A DNA stretch of 64,000 nucleotides from Eutreptiella sp. 'Long Island Sound 2002' (GCA_964036045.1 OZ038391.1:44465621-44529620); one strand, 5' to 3'. Positions 11,976 through 24,446 are shown, counted from the stretch's first letter. Made by a program: numbers and translations. Notes: generated from the sequence alone by a model not told the origin.

Positions 11976-13528
11976 TCACCACCGCTTTAGTTTTGCTTTC
12001 TCTGGTGGTGGGCCCTTCTGAAAAGAGTTCACAGGATCCTGGTCACAGAGCCAGACAATAGGGTTAGATCCCCGGAGTCGGGATTGCGACGAAAGCACCA
12101 ACATACCGGCCAGGAGTTCCTGGTCATAGGTGCTGTAATTGGAACGCGCTGGCTTCCGTTCCCAATTCCAGTGTCCTAGTGGCACCAGCTGGCACTAACT
12201 GGTAGGCTAGTCATGTTTCAAGGAGCCATCACGGTTCAGTCCACTAGTACGATAATGGCAGTTGGTTAGTCCAGCGGGGTTAAGTTTTTGCCATTGGTAG
12301 ATCGTTCCACCACCCCCTACATCACTGGCTTCGGTGATCAGGACTATCTCGCCCTTAGGGTGGGGTACTCCCAGGCAGTTGGAGGAGGACATTTTCTTCT
12401 TCAACTCCTGGAAACACTCCTCCTCTCTGACGGTCCACCTCCAGGGAGTAGTTTTCTTGATTAGGTCAGTGAGGGGGGCAGAGGAGTAGGTAAAATTGTG
12501 GATGTGACGCCTATCAAAGTTACAGGCGCCCACAAAACTCCTCACGTCGTGTAGACCCTTCTTAGGGTCATCGCAAATCTGCATGTCCTGTAGGGGCTGC
12601 ATCTTAGACACGGCTGGTTTCCACCAGCCATACCCCACCTCGAAACCCAAATATTCCATCTCCTCTTTCACAAACTCACATTTTTCAAGTGTGATTCGGA
12701 GATGGTTTTCTTGACAAACAATGAAAGGTTCACGGAGGAGAAGGACATGGTTCTCTTGGGTATTAGTACCCAAACTCACGTCGTCGATCTGGGCTTCCAT
12801 TTCTGCTCCCCGAGAAATCAACTCCTGCACTAGAGGTGTGCGCCTCAGTAAGTACAAAATTTTGTTCATTAGCTCCTGGAAGAGCGCTGGGGCATTGGCC
12901 AACCCGAAAGGCATGACCTTCCACTTAAACACACGACCCCTAGGGGTTGTAAACGCCAGCAGTTCCTGAGTTGCGGCGGTTAGGTCCACCTGCCAGAAAC
13001 CACTGCGTTTGTCGATTTTGGTCTTGTTCCTGCATTTGGCAATATGCTCCAGGGTATTTCCATGTTAGGAATACTCCCTGAGTGGTTCTGGGCTTTCTTG
13101 TTGACCTCACCATAGTCAACAACCAGTCGTAGGGCAGTCGACCCTGGTTTAGCAACCAGGAAATAGGGACTGCAGTGATGGGGGTAATCCCCTTTCTTAT
13201 ATTCCTCCAGGAGGCCAGCATCAATACATTCCTGGATCTGGCGCTCGATTTCTTCAACCTGTTCCTGTGAAGCGGGAGAGGGACGACGCCTCACTCGCGC
13301 CTTTTCAACTTCAGGTTTCAGTTTCAGGTCCATCTGGACCAGTTTTTTACAAGAGAGGGGGGGCGGTAAGGCGCCGAACACCTCCTCATAGGTTAGCAGC
13401 AGTTTCTTCAGTCGGGGGTCAACGTTAAGACTCTCGATTTTCTGCATGAAAATCCTCCTCAGCATGGAGGTTGCTCTTTCCATGTTTTTTTTTCTGTCGA
13501 TCACCAGTTTCGGTAGGCACAGAACCAT
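11976..13528 (-). pseudogene. gypsy RT and RNase H (B1)
   Basis: RT motifs are split over two frames. The N-terminal part (LVVDYGEVNKK, SGSIPNME) is in 13528-12980. The palm core (VMPFGLANAPALFQE, AQIDDVSLGTNT) and the RNase H start (ITEASDVGGGG) are in 12989-12207. A frameshift near 13000 separates them. A stop near 12205 interrupts RNase H, which resumes at 12185-11976 (STYDQELLAGML, VWLCDQDPV). Motif C is QIDD, another variant of the YxDD box. Confidence 0.85.
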
Positions 13529-15006
13529 CGTCCCACTCAGGGGGACATTGCTGCCCGTAGTGGAAAGAATACACTAGGGGTATCTCAGGGTCAGGCAGCT
13601 TGTAGGAATCATCGTCCTCCTCAGACCAAATGGAGGATTTCCAGGTCATTCTGAGGTATTGCAGCCGCTCTTGCCGCTCAATACCTTTGGCCTTCAGGTA
13701 CAACAGCCGTCGGAGTTCCTGAGTGTCATGCTCAGACAGTGGCATGTTATTAGAAGCAGGCCGCGCTAGAGCATCAGGAGTCTGGGCCACGGGTTCACCT
13801 GTGTGCATAGGCTGCATGTGTACCACCGGTTTCCCAACAGGGGAAGTGGGTTCTGAGGTTGACTCTAGGTCTACCTCCTCCAGCAACAGCTGGGCTAGGA
13901 AGGCACTGTGTTTTAGATCAACACAGCGAGGATCTACAGGAGGGATGGTGCTGGCGATCTCAGACAGTTGGTTGTCAGCATCCTCCTTAACAGCTGCAGG
14001 TTCTAGATAGCCATCGGGAGATTCACACCCTGTAAGTGTGGCAGATAGGTGCTCAGGAGATCAATTTTTGAGATCAGAAAGAGTCAGGCCACGATTTTCG
14101 GCCATGACCTCTTTCAGTAGCACCTGATCTAGGTCACACAGGGGTACAGGATTGAGAGATCCATCGACGATGGATAAGAAACTGGCCCACTCAGGGGCCT
14201 GCATAGCTGTGTCTGAGTCCTCAAGCACATAGATGGGACCGTCGGGGGGTTGCACTCTACCCACGGTCATTCGATCTAGCATACGGCGCCAGTAAGCCTG
14301 TTCACCACGGCAGCCCCAGTCAGGGGTGCACATGACAACTCTTCCTCCCTCATAAGCGATCTTGGTTAGAACCTTCGTGAGCAGCGAGAAGGGAGGGTTA
14401 GCATACGCTAGGCCCATTGCTTTCCAGAAGAAACGCAAAGCGTTGTTCAAATGTTTCAAGCAGTACAGCTGCATGATGTGCTGTTGTCGGCTCGCAAACA
14501 ATTCCACCTGGATCTCATCCAGGTTTACCTGTAGGGCCGCCAGTCCATTTTCAAGAACGTGACGGGCCAATCAGTAATTTTCAGTACGATAGTTAGTCTT
14601 GGATGCGTAGCGCAGCCCAGACTCTTTTCGTCCTGACAGCTCAAAGAATACGGAGAAAAGCCCACTCCCAAAGTCGCAGTGCAGAGAAAAGAGGCGCTGG
14701 AGAGACTGCATTTTTACCTGGGGGTTTCTTCGTAGGAAGTCGGTACCAATGACGATGTCAAAGGCGTCGGTGTCCAACACTCTGCACTGTTGGGTCACAG
14801 TTTCGTCGCCCAGGCATACAGTCACATCTACCCCCCCCCAAGGAATGGATGGTACGCCCATCCCCTACTCTTATGGCCACGGTCTTAGCTTTCTTCAAAG
14901 TCTTTAGCAGGCACCAGGCCACTATAGAGAGTGTTGCACCGGCGTCAAGCACCGCTTGAAAAACGAGGATCCAGAAAACCAAGTCCTCCTCTTCGGAGCC
15001 GCCCCC
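13425..15006 (-). pseudogene. gypsy protease and linker (B1)
   Basis: The protease active site is LDAGATLSIVA (DAG instead of DTG), read on the minus strand near 14945. A frameshift in a C run at about 14830-14839 moves the rest of the protease (IVIGTDFLRRN) to the next frame. A stop at 14571 and others follow, and the linker continues (14570-14061, 13886-13425). The linker segment with MCTPDWGCRGE near 14320 matches the A-family segment LCSPDWGAHGG, so the linker itself is conserved across both families and probably has a function. Confidence 0.75.
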
Positions 15007-17204
15007 CTACTCCTCAGCAGGGAATTTGACATCCACCCCTGCAGCCATGAGGGACTTGGCCATCCAGGCCAGTCGCCTCTTCTTGGAGTTATTCCCCTCA
15101 GGGGAGGTGTTATCCCCCTGTCGGCGCTTCTTGGGGTCACCTTCGGCAGGAGGGGGAGTAGCAGCGGGCACTGATGAGCGCCTCTGAGGGTTAGGGGGTC
15201 CACCTTTGCCACCCCCCTTGCCGCCTCCTTTACCACCCTTACCCCCATTCTGGGGGTTTCTTGGGGGTGTTTGGTTCTTCTGGCGTTCAGCTTCCTGCCG
15301 CTTGAGTTTATCACTCTCGCGTTTCTTTATGTGACATTTGTCCTCGTAGTGACGACGTTTGCCACAATAGCCACAGGTGATGGTACACCTGAAATGATGC
15401 TGATGGGTCACAGTTTTCCCATCTTTGGAGTGCTTCTGTCGTTTCATCTGCAGCATACAGCTACTGCGGTGATCGCAGTCAGGGGCATGACAATGTCCTC
15501 CCTTGTCATTGACAGGTTTACAATAGAACAGAGGGGGTGTACCTGCATCAGGTTTGACCTCATTCATGGCACGTAGGTTACCCCTTTCTTTACCACCTCC
15601 CTGGTTGGCGTTAGTGGGATTTTTCGGCCCTTTGCCTTTGCCACGTTCGGGGGTAGGGGTACCACCTCGACCCAAGTGCTTATTGAGGAATTTCTCCATG
15701 TGGGAGTCATTCTCCCTCTCAAGAGCTAGCTCGATCAGCAGGTCCACCAGGTCGTCGTACGAGTGGGTCCGGCTTTTCCTCTCAGAGGTAGCGCGGCAGT
15801 CATCCCACGTACGTTGGGGGATCTTACTCATGAGCCACAAGTGGGGCTCAGTGGCTCCATAGGAGCCCACGTTCATCCGTGAAAATAAATACTATAGGTC
15901 GCACCCGTATTCAGAGACTCGCGCAGCGGAGGGAAACTCAGGGAGCATAGGTAGCTCCGCTATCTGTGTGCGCACACTGAGGTCAGTCTCATAGACTGGG
16001 AATGTTTTCTCCAGTCTTTGGAGTACCTCACCCCATGTTGAACAGGTTTTCACAATCTGTTTCACCTGTTTTTGCCAAATTTCCTTTTGCATGAGCGTTT
16101 CAGCAGTGAACATTTAGTGGCCACATCCACATGGGATTGGCCAGTTAGCAAAAGAAACTCAGCAAATTCTTCTGCTCATTCGGGCAGATTTTTCGGGTCG
16201 AACTCCGGCAATTCTAGCTGGATGTTCGCCTGGGCAATCGGTCTGCCACTCTTCCCACCCCCTGGGGTTAGGCTTGAAGGCGGGGGAGATACGCCGGCAA
16301 GGGGTGCCAGAGCTGACAGCCCTCTTTTCTCAGTCTCAGTCACAGGCACGTCCTGTAATTCAGCAATTGGGACCGTCCTAGCGCGAGGATGAAAAGGGCT
16401 GGCCAAGTGACCTTGGTTAGCAACCTAGACACCCTTGATCTTTTCAGATCATCAGCCAGCGTGCTCAATCCGGGTGAAGGTGAGAGTAGTGCTGGCTTGG
16501 GTAAGGGTTCGGTGATACCCAATTTTGCCTTGACAGCCTCTGACAGAGCTGTCACATCCGGGTCTTCAGATCCGGATAGAAGTTTGGCCAAACGTTCGGC
16601 CGTGCGATCCAGAGCCCCATAGGTGTGCTCTGGGTGAAGAGGATCCAGACTCTTTTCAGGAGCCCTTGAAGTTGTCGGCAGGTCTAAATGCCATGCTCTC
16701 GGGTGCTCGTGTACTCTTGGCCGCCTCGGTAGTGATACTGTGTCCGCCATGTCTGTAGATGGCCCCGAATAAAGGAAGGAACCCATCTCAGTTTGAGGCG
16801 GAGACCCGAGGGCATCAAGAGGTACTTCTCCATCTTCCCCTACGGTGGACTTGTGGTATATCTCGTGGAGCATAAACTCGTCCATTCCTCCTTCATAGGT
16901 CCTCTTGTTCTTCAGGACCACCTCCAAGAACAGTAGAAGAAGAGGCTGGACAGGCCGACCGGGCGATGGAGGCTTCGACTCGCCTGCGGAGCCTTTGCAG
17001 GATGTCCTCACCATGGGCCGCTAAGGTCTCCATGGTTAAAGGGATTATTCTGGGCAGATCTTGGTTCGCCCTTCTGTGCTCTGGATCTTCCTGAGACCCA
17101 GATGCTGCTCTGAGTGGCGGTTCACTCTTTGGGTGGGCTACACTGCCAAGTTGTACTTGTGCACTTCGGATCGGCCAGGTTCTGGAGGACAGTTGCGTGG
17201 ACAT
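15007..17204 (-). pseudogene. gypsy gag with CCHC zinc knuckle (B1)
   Basis: The gag frame starts around 17204 and is broken by frameshifts near 16960, 16405 and 16090 and by nonsense codons near 16176 and 15890 (all judged against element B2). The last part (15876-15007) holds a retroviral zinc knuckle, CGYCGKRRHYEDKC (C-x2-C-x4-H-x4-C), followed by a basic Gly/Lys-rich tail. A further Cys/His cluster precedes it (CHAPDCDHRSSC). Gag would form the particle and bind element RNA. The frame ends just before the protease region. Confidence 0.8.
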
Positions 17205-17973
17205 GTGAAATGTGCTTTTCAGTGTGCTTTTCCTGTGCTTCTGCTCAGAGTCGGTTCGAAAGGAACTCAGTGTTTGCCTCTGCTACCGGAAAGATGTCCC
17301 TGATTAGTGCCCTAGATATTTTGATCAAATCCTGCAGGTTTTTGATATGGAAATTCCAAAACCAAAGCAGCAAGTAGAGCAAGAACAGGATGTGGATCAA
17401 ATCAATGAATAGTTTCAAATCCAGTGTAACACAGAAGGGCTGCAGATAGACAAAGCAGGTATAAATACAAAGATTCAATCACAAAAGGATAAAACAAATG
17501 ATTTTTATATGAAGCCTGGCATGACTCTTGCCTCCCAATTAGCCTCAAGCACTTGTTGGTTAGGAATATGGGGCAAAGGAGTTAGGCCACACTCAGATTA
17601 TGACTTGGCCAAGTAACTGAATTCAGAAACAGTTAAAAAGTAGAACCACAATAAGTGGTAGAAACAATTGAGTATAGGGGTCTTGGGGTGGGAGACCACT
17701 AGGCTTAACCTTCAAGGCCTAAGGCATGAAATGCCTATTTTATTTCGATATGACCTCCATGAAGGAAGATACCTCCGCTCAGTTGAGTGGTAGGAGTGAA
17801 CTTCATGGGGGGGCTAGTGTTATAACCCTAGTTACTTTGAGAAAGTGTACTTAGAGCTTCAAAAGAGGGATAGAAATACTTAAGCAAGTCTTAGCATCAA
17901 CAAAAGGGTTTTAAGGGGGGCTTGGCCTGGATCAAGCCCTCCAAGAAATACATGGCAGTGACTTTTTCTTACT
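17205..17973 (-). repeat. 5' noncoding region of B family, with empty transposon target
   Basis: It is homologous to 47443-47882 plus 54276-54598 of element B2, where the DNA transposon interrupts it. At 17650-17654 the undisturbed target AATAA can be read. A TATA-type sequence (CATATAAAAA, minus strand, near 17505) suits a promoter. The outer end at 17973 (5' AGTAAGAAAAAG on the minus strand) has the same junction at 54598 next to unrelated sequence, so it is a true terminus, although it does not begin with TG as most LTRs do. Confidence 0.6.
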
Positions 17974-18407
17974 CCCACCAGGATGGTGCCACGGCAGAGT
18001 GTGTAGGACCTGTAGTGCGTGTGTCACTGTGCCACCCATTTCCTGCAATTTTAGCGGGGTTGGTGGGCAGTGGCAGTGGTTAGGCTACATTTTGGCCATC
18101 GTAGCAAATAGGCGTTTTCAAGCCTACATTGCTTTTGGCCACCCCTCCCCTGTAGTACTCAGATAGGTAGGGAAAACAATACCTGGTTTAGTATGCTGGG
18201 TATTCCCCCAAGGTTTTGCGCCAGCACAGAAACTGGGCGCTTAGGGGAGGAGAGACCCGGGGCGTACCCCGTGGCACCGGTAAGACATCCTCCAGGTTTA
18301 GCAAGCATGCAGACTTGGGTATAATTAGGACACCATTTCTGCAGCTTGCTCTCAGGACCCTAGGAATAGCACACTCACACATACGCTTAGGCAGGTAAGG
18401 GTAAGGT

Positions 18408-19828
18408 TCAGTCCCTAGCTTTAGTCTTGGAGGCAAGCATCTCAGCGAGCCTCAGCAACTCACCAAAGTTGTTCTGGGACACGTAGTCCACCAGAACTGA
18501 GTTTAGGCATCCCTCAGGTAGTACAAACGCAGAGAAGGGCTCCCAGGTGGCCTCTTCGACTCCAAACCCTTCCCAGAGGGTGAGGAAGCGCCAACCCTGG
18601 CGATAGCGGTGGCGTAGGACAGACTTCACCAGGTAGAGGCCCTCCTTAGCCATCTCCTTGTCGTTCATGTGGGGCAGTTCCCCTTCAACTTCCATAGGGC
18701 TGGCAGCCCACTGTAGGTCTAGGGCGGCAATTTCCTCGTCGTTCAGCTCCCACTCCTCCCCACACAGGTCTTCAGGATCATAGTAGCGCTTCAGGTGCTG
18801 AGCAGCGCACACCAGGGTCCCCCCCTAGACGGGGAGAACACCGCACAGGTATACGGTGTGCATCCACAGATAGAATCTTGTAGGGCCCGAAGTAGGGGTC
18901 ATCGCTGGTAGAGCGTGGCCAGGCGGGTAGTCGGCTGTGGTGCACCAGCACCCGGTCCCCCTCTTGGTAGGTGGCAGGTACCCGGTGCTTGTTCTTCTTG
19001 TTCCACTGACACTCCCTCACTCTCTGGAGCATAGCCTTGGCCTTGTCCACCTTCGCTTGTTGCTCTTGGACCCACTCACCCACAGAAGAATGGGTGTCCT
19101 CGGGATAGGGAGCATGTAGGAACCACGCCGGGCGCCCTAGGAATAGCTCATGGGGCGAGTAGCCAGTCGCCGAACTCTCTTGGGAGTTCATCATCAGGGG
19201 TATGACGGGGAGTAGTCTCACCCAGCCTCTGGTGCGTTCAGTTTTGCACCATATCCTTATTTTCTCCTTGAGGACACGAATCTGTCGCTCACATTGGGGG
19301 TTGCTCGTGTGAGAGTAGGGGATCCCCGTAGACACCTGGACATTGAGGGATCCCAGGACCCTCTTGTACCAGCCGGTATCTGACCGTACTGTTACGTCCT
19401 CATCAGAGATGATCTCCTTGGGCGCCCCATAGACAAAAATCCTCTCCTCCAGGAGTATCTTGATAGTCTCCTCCCCGGTAATGTGCTTGGTACATGGGAA
19501 CACCCTGGTAAACCTGGTCAACCCACAGGTTACCACGAGGGCGAAGTCATAGCCCCCAAACTTAGGCATCTCCGTGTAGTCCACGTACAGAACACTGTTA
19601 GCACAGTGAGGGATGGGCAGGGTCGAGTAGAGACCCCTGTCTCTGATGTCCCCAGGTTTGCAGGATCTACACGGGCACTTGTCTACGAGAGGCTGGAGGG
19701 TCTTTCGCAGTTGGTGATCACCCCACGTAGTGTGGAACCACTGCTTGAATAGCCTCAGGGTACGGTCAGCACCCACAAGACCGCTGGACTCATGGGTCCA
19801 CTTCAGCAGCGCTGCGACTCTATCACTG
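18408..19828 (-). pseudogene. gypsy integrase and chromodomain (A2)
   Basis: A long frame on the minus strand carries the zinc region (HESSGLVGADRT, CPCRSC), the catalytic D in LYVDYTEM, the segment with D in SDEDVTVRSDTGW, and E in NPQCERQIRVLKEK. The C-terminal segment (VLVHHSRLPAWP, GPYKILSVD) is intact. A frame change near 18800 leads to the chromodomain part (SVLRHRYRQGWRFLTL, EATWEP), ending at 18408. It is the best-preserved integrase of the A family here. The N-terminal start is lost to the inversion. Confidence 0.85.
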
Positions 19829-20224
19829 GTCCGCACTTTCCAGAAGGGTCCCCCACCTGAGAAGGCCAAGCTACGGCGCTGGTGGACCTACCTCAGCCAA
19901 CTACGGCTGACGGTACGGCATATCCAGGGAGTGAAGAACGAATGTGCAGACTACATCAGCCGAAAGAACTTCGACGCCCTGATTGGTGCCCGGTCTGAAG
20001 CGCTTGCTAAGGAGGCGTTCAGCCGTATGGACGTACACTTGGACCTCAACATGACTATGATATACCCCCCAGATGGACTCCAACAAGCGGAGTACCTGAA
20101 GGAGGTTGGGGATATCTACAAGCGCCTGGATAAACGCTTGAACCCCTCCTTGTCAACCAAGAACAGTGGAAGAGGGACAAGAGCTACCTCTGGCACGAGG
20201 ACCGCATCGTGGTACCCAGTGACA
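19829..20224 (+). other. inverted segment inside element A2
   Basis: This piece reads on the plus strand (RTFQKGPPPEKAKLRRW, HIQGVKNECADYISR, then the start of integrase) while both flanks of the same element read on the minus strand. In A1 the same sequence is continuous with both flanks (3105-3500). The breakpoints lie at GGTCCGCACTTTCC and at CCAGTGACAGA. It is a simple inversion of about 395 bp that destroys the frame. Confidence 0.8.
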
Positions 20225-20485
20225 GACAAGTTCTTGGTTGCATAGCCAGACCACAGGGTTACTCCCCAACAGTCGTGCCTGAGAGGATAGCACAAGGATT
20301 CCCGCGAGTAATTCCTGCTCATAGGTGGAGTAGTTCCCCCTGGCCTGGTTCCATTTCCAGTTCCAGTGGCCCAGGGGTACTAGGACCCACTTGTCGTCAG
20401 GGTAGCTTCGCTTGAGAGTTCCATCTCGGTTGAGACCTTCAGTCCGCCATTGGGAAATACCCGACTTGAACTCCTCCTTCTCTAC

Positions 20486-22056
20486 TGCTTTTTTTGCACT
20501 GAACGGCGCCTTTTGCGGCTAGCCAGGCCGGGGGGAAAGGCTCTTGCGCCCCAAGCTTTTTCGGGGAGGGGCGGGAGCCTGAAACCAAGTTCAATCGCGT
20601 GCTGAGTACCGCTGCACGTTGCTGTTCTCCTCTGCCATATTACAATGAGACTTGGCAGCCCCGTTATAGACAACCGCAAAGCCGGGGTCTCTGCCTGATT
20701 TCCGAGGGCGGTAGGGTTGCGGCTTGGGGGTCAGAGCATGACGGCTTGAGCACGGGGGGTGGCTTGGAGGAAACCAGGACTCAATTGCAGAAGTGACTAG
20801 TGCGTGCCAGTATGGTAGTGCTGATTGCTTGCGCTGCGTTAGGGCTGTCGATGGCTGGCGCGAGAGAGGCGTGTAAGTGTAGCTTTTTCAAAGAGATGAC
20901 ACGTTGGATGAATGTGAGGACGTTTGTGAGTTTGTGCTCGCGGGGGAGGGGGCGGCTGGTGCGAAGTACCTTGTTATGCGGGGAGAAGGGGTGGAAGCGG
21001 GGGCGGAGGTGGCGAGGGGGGGGGCTGGTCGAGGGGGGGGGAGGGTTTAGACATGTCCCGGGTTGTGAGCGGCCTTTTGGGGGGCGGGGGCTCCGGCTGA
21101 GGCTGGCTCACGGTAGTGCGTTTCAGCAATGGGGGCCGGACTGGCTTAGGGGGCTGGCAGGCGTGTTGCGAGCCTTGTCGTGTGCCGCCGGGGAAGGGGG
21201 GCGGGGGCGCTTTGGAGGCTTGTTTGCAACCTTGTCTGGGAGGGGGGGGGGGGCGCTAGGTGGGGGGGGGTGTGCTGTTGGACGGTGTGTGACGTGCTGT
21301 AAGGCAACCAGGGGCGCCTCCATGGGTTTGGGCCGGTCAGGGGGGTGAGGGGGGCTGGGGGGGGGTGGTCGTTAAGCCATTCCAGCGTGCGGTACAGAGC
21401 ATGGAGGAGCAGGGGAACACGAGCCATCAGGGCGAGGTTTAGGTCATGACAGTGCGCTGGTTTTCTTCGGCCGGAGCAGGGGGTTGTGAGCTTCGTGTAC
21501 AGAGACATAGGGATCAGCCACCGGACGAAATTGCGCCCCTCACCGACGTGTGCGGTCGCGGACCACCATTGGGATACCACCATGGTGAAGGGGGGGCGCC
21601 AGCATTGGATGTAGGTCTGCACCAGGTGTTCGCATGTCGGGCAGTGTGAGACGAAAGAGACAACATCCATTGGGTGTGGGTCGGGGCAAGTGTGGCAATG
21701 GCGAGGGCGTAAGTCGTCGTGGAAAGCAAACGGCGCCACCTTAAAGTTTCACGAGGAACCCACTTGAAAGGGAGGACTTTGCACCATGAAGTGTGGTTGT
21801 AGAAATGGAAGCTGGATGGCACGTGGATGTTTTCGTGTTTGTGGCGAGGGAGAAGGTGCTTGATTGAGGTGGTGGTCACTTTGCGTATGACGGGGAGGGG
21901 GCCTCTGGATATGCACTCTATCAGGGGGGGGGGGGGAGGAGGGAGGGGTCCCAGACCATCACGTTGGCAGCCAACTTTGAGTAAGCATCTGAAATTTCGT
22001 TCCCCACAAATCCGGCGTGGCCCTTGATGCACCCCTAACCCTGGATCATCCCGGGG
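20486..22056 (-). mobile_element. LINE 3' end fragment (L1)
   Basis: On the minus strand it runs from the last RNase H motif (KGHAGFVGNEISD) at about 22030 through a zinc-binding segment (CHTCPDPHPMD then HCPTC, near 21690-21640) to the C-terminus and an A-rich tail (AAAAAAAG) at about 20486. The tail joins the RNase H region of gypsy element A2, so A2 was the target. It is about 96 percent identical by eye to 25746-26230 of the longer LINE copy over the shared 480 bp. RNase H and zinc segment lie in different frames, so this copy is broken. Confidence 0.7.
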
Positions 22057-23300
22057 CGTAGGTTTGAGGTTTGGGGTTTGATTTTGCGGGTACTAGACGC
22101 CTTTCGGCCCCGGGGGGCCACCTGGTCGGGCCAGGTGATATCCTCCCCACCGGGTCCTAGTGGGGGGCCCTCCAAGACGCACCTCCTGCCTGGTGGCGGG
22201 GTCCCCGGGGTTCACAGAGCTCGGAGCCCCGTCCCTCCCTGGCTTCCCCGTTTCGCCACTCCCCGGTCAGTGCATCAATTCGCAGCCGTGGCTGCGGGCG
22301 CTTACCCACTCTGTCGCCCCCCTAATGCGTGGTCGCCCGGGGCGCCGGCGCCGCCGGGCCCGTGCTACTGGCTTGTCGCCAGTGGGACCCCCTTGGGCTG
22401 GCGCGGAGGCTGCCTAGCCTAGGGGTTGGGGCATGGCGCTGTGCGCCACTACTGCCTTGGCGGGTGCGGTGCCCCGTCCGTGTGTGCGCGGCGCTTGCGG
22501 CCGGTTGCGGGGGCTCGGGCCGGTACCTGGTGTTGTGTCTCTCTCGTTTCCCCCTCCCCGCCCCGCGTGTTCCGCGCTGCGTGTGGCGGGCCGTCCCGTC
22601 CGGGTGTCCCATACCCTCCCTCGCTGGTACGCCATTCCACGCGGTCTGTGCGTTCCGCGCGCTCGGTCTGGTTGCCCTTCTGGTAGTCCCCGAGTGTCCC
22701 TTTCGTGTGTGTGCGCTCGCGCTCCCGCGGCGTCCGCTCCCCCCCCCCCTGGGTGGTGTGGTGTGCGCACCTCGCGTGGTCCCGGCACTGGGCGCTGGTA
22801 GGGCCGTTCCACGTGGTCCGTGCCCCTCCGCATGTCCTGCCCCGGTCCCTTGCTCCGTCTGGCGTGCTTGGGGGGGGCGGTCCGGTCCCGGTTCCCCCTT
22901 ACTTGGCTTGGGGTTGTGGGGGTGGCGGTAGGGCGTCCCCGGGGGGGGTGCCTTCTACTGTTGCAAGGGGCGTCTGGGGTCAGGCGCTCCCCCTCCCCCG
23001 ACTGCCCGCCCACTGGGCGGGCTGTTGGGGTCCGCGATCCACGTGTTGTGGGCGCGGGCGTGCGGGTGTGGGGGCCCTTCTCTGTCCCCTCGGCCTGCAC
23101 GGCCTGTGGGGGCTGCGCGCCGCGGGGCGGGTCCGTGGCGTTCGTGTGCCGGGGGGCGGGCTGGGGGGGGGGGGGGCGTGCGCCATGCCCCCCGTTTGTG
23201 CGGCCGGGGGGGGGCCTGTAGGGCGGGGGGTCGCTCTGCCTCGTTCCGTCCCTCTGCCTTCCCTGGGCAGGCAACAAAGCGGGTGTCAATGGCGTTGTGC
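22057..23300 (-). repeat. single GC-rich element with heptamer tail
   Basis: It is homologous to both arms of the 32547-40170 structure. The left end is TTTGAGG, TTTGGGG, then TTTGATTTTGCGGG. Beyond about 22900 it continues into sequence resembling the 209-bp monomers (compare 22980-23130 with the complement of 38820-38930). No real coding region: the open frames are an effect of high GC. Confidence 0.65.
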
Positions 23301-24446
23301 TGTCGATGGGGGGCGTCGCCCCCCATACCACTCCGGTTCGTGCTCACCAGGCTCATCTGGGTGCGATCTGTGCGGCGTCCTGGTGCGTTGGCGCGGGCTC
23401 CCTTGTTCTCCGCGGCCCCCGTGGGAGCCGGCGGCTGGGGCGGGGGGGCGGGTCGCGCTCCGGCTCCTCTCTCGGGCGGGGGGGGGACCATCCCCCCTGC
23501 CTCGGGGGGTGGGGGCCGGGGCCCCCGCGGCTTGCGGGCCGGTGGGGGGGTGGGGGGGGGGGTGTCGCGCCGCGGCCTCCCTGCTCCCCTTCTGGGCGGC
23601 GGCCTGCGGTACTCAATCCTGGCCCCCCTCCTGTCGCCGGCGCGCTCCCTTCCGGCGTGCAGGTGCGGTCGGGGCCGAAGTGCCGCCCCGGGGTGGGGGG
23701 GGGTGAGGGGCGGCCCGTGGACCGCTCCCCTGGGGGCCCTTGCAGACCTGAACCCCCCCTCTGCCCTCCCTGAGTGGGCTGTGGTCACGGGAGGGTCATG
23801 TGGGGCGCGGCCTCCATACTGTTCCGTTGCGCGCGTTGCTCCGGCACGCTAGTGTGGGCTCGCGGGAGCAGGTCCAGCCGCTTCTCCCCCGTCCGCGTCG
23901 CCGTCCCTTCTGGGGGGGGGGGCGTCCCCTCGGCTCCCGGGGGGCGGAGGGCCGCGCCTGTGGCTCCCCAGCTGGGGGGGGTGCGGGGGGGGGGGTGGGG
24001 GGGCTGCCCCCCCGCCCGCTCTTGGGCCTGAGTGGGAGGGGGGGGGGGGAGTGGGGGGGGCCCTCTGATCCCCTGGCGACGCCTCCTGACGGCCGGGGGG
24101 GGGGCTGCATGGCGGTCCCGGCCCCGGGGGCCAGCCATCGGCTGGGGGGTCGCGCCCTTCCCCCGCCCCCCTCTGCCTAGAGCCGGACCCTCGTGCAGGC
24201 CCTCGCTGGGGCCCCTCATCCCCCCGGCCGTCGTCGCGCGGCGCTGGCCGGCCGGGGGCGGCCGTGAGGGTTAGCGGTCAGCGGTTAGCGGGCTGCGGGG
24301 CAGCAGGTTCCCCCCCGCGCTCGTTGTCTCCGCCCTCCCTCCCGCGGGAGGTGGCACGCTCTCCTGCGTCATGCCGTACCGTGGGGGGGGCGTGGGTCGG
24401 GGGGCCCAGCTCCCCCCCCACTTTCTCGCTTCCGCCGTCTGGGCCA
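23301..24446. other. GC-rich sequence without a recognisable gene
   Basis: It is very GC-rich, with many G runs. All six frames are largely open because stop codons are rare at this composition. I find no conserved motif and no match to the satellite monomers. Confidence 0.5.

Larger units (their letters stand above)
8100..17973 (-). mobile_element. Ty3/gypsy-like retrotransposon B1
   Basis: Reading on the minus strand, gag (17204 to 15007), protease and linker, RT, RNase H, integrase and chromodomain (to 10343) follow in order, then a polypurine tract (9512-9523) and a probable LTR. The protein sequence is clearly related to the A elements but more distant, so this is a second family. At least four breaks lie in gag and several in pol. 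The upstream end (17973) is set by a junction shared with element B2 at 54598; the downstream end is approximate. Confidence 0.8.
17974..20485 (-). mobile_element. gypsy element A2, 3' half, rearranged
   Basis: From the right, on the minus strand: RNase H (20485 to 20225), an inverted piece (19829-20224), integrase and chromodomain (19828 to 18408), a 3' untranslated stretch, the polypurine tract (18142-18153) and the start of the LTR down to 17974, where B1 begins. The right end is cut by the LINE 3' end. The protein is close to A1 and A3, and it keeps the integrase C-terminal part that A1 has lost. Confidence 0.8.

Noticed and set aside
20800-21348. 182-codon plus-strand frame in the LINE tail region
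   Set aside because: It is Gly/Arg-rich and complementary to the LINE C-terminal code and its GC-rich 3' region. A shadow frame.
22329-22931. Open frames conserved in the three GC-rich arms (22329-22931, 32811-33494, 39106-39897)
   Set aside because: They are shared because the DNA is shared. Composition is low-complexity, frame breaks differ between copies, and there is no motif.
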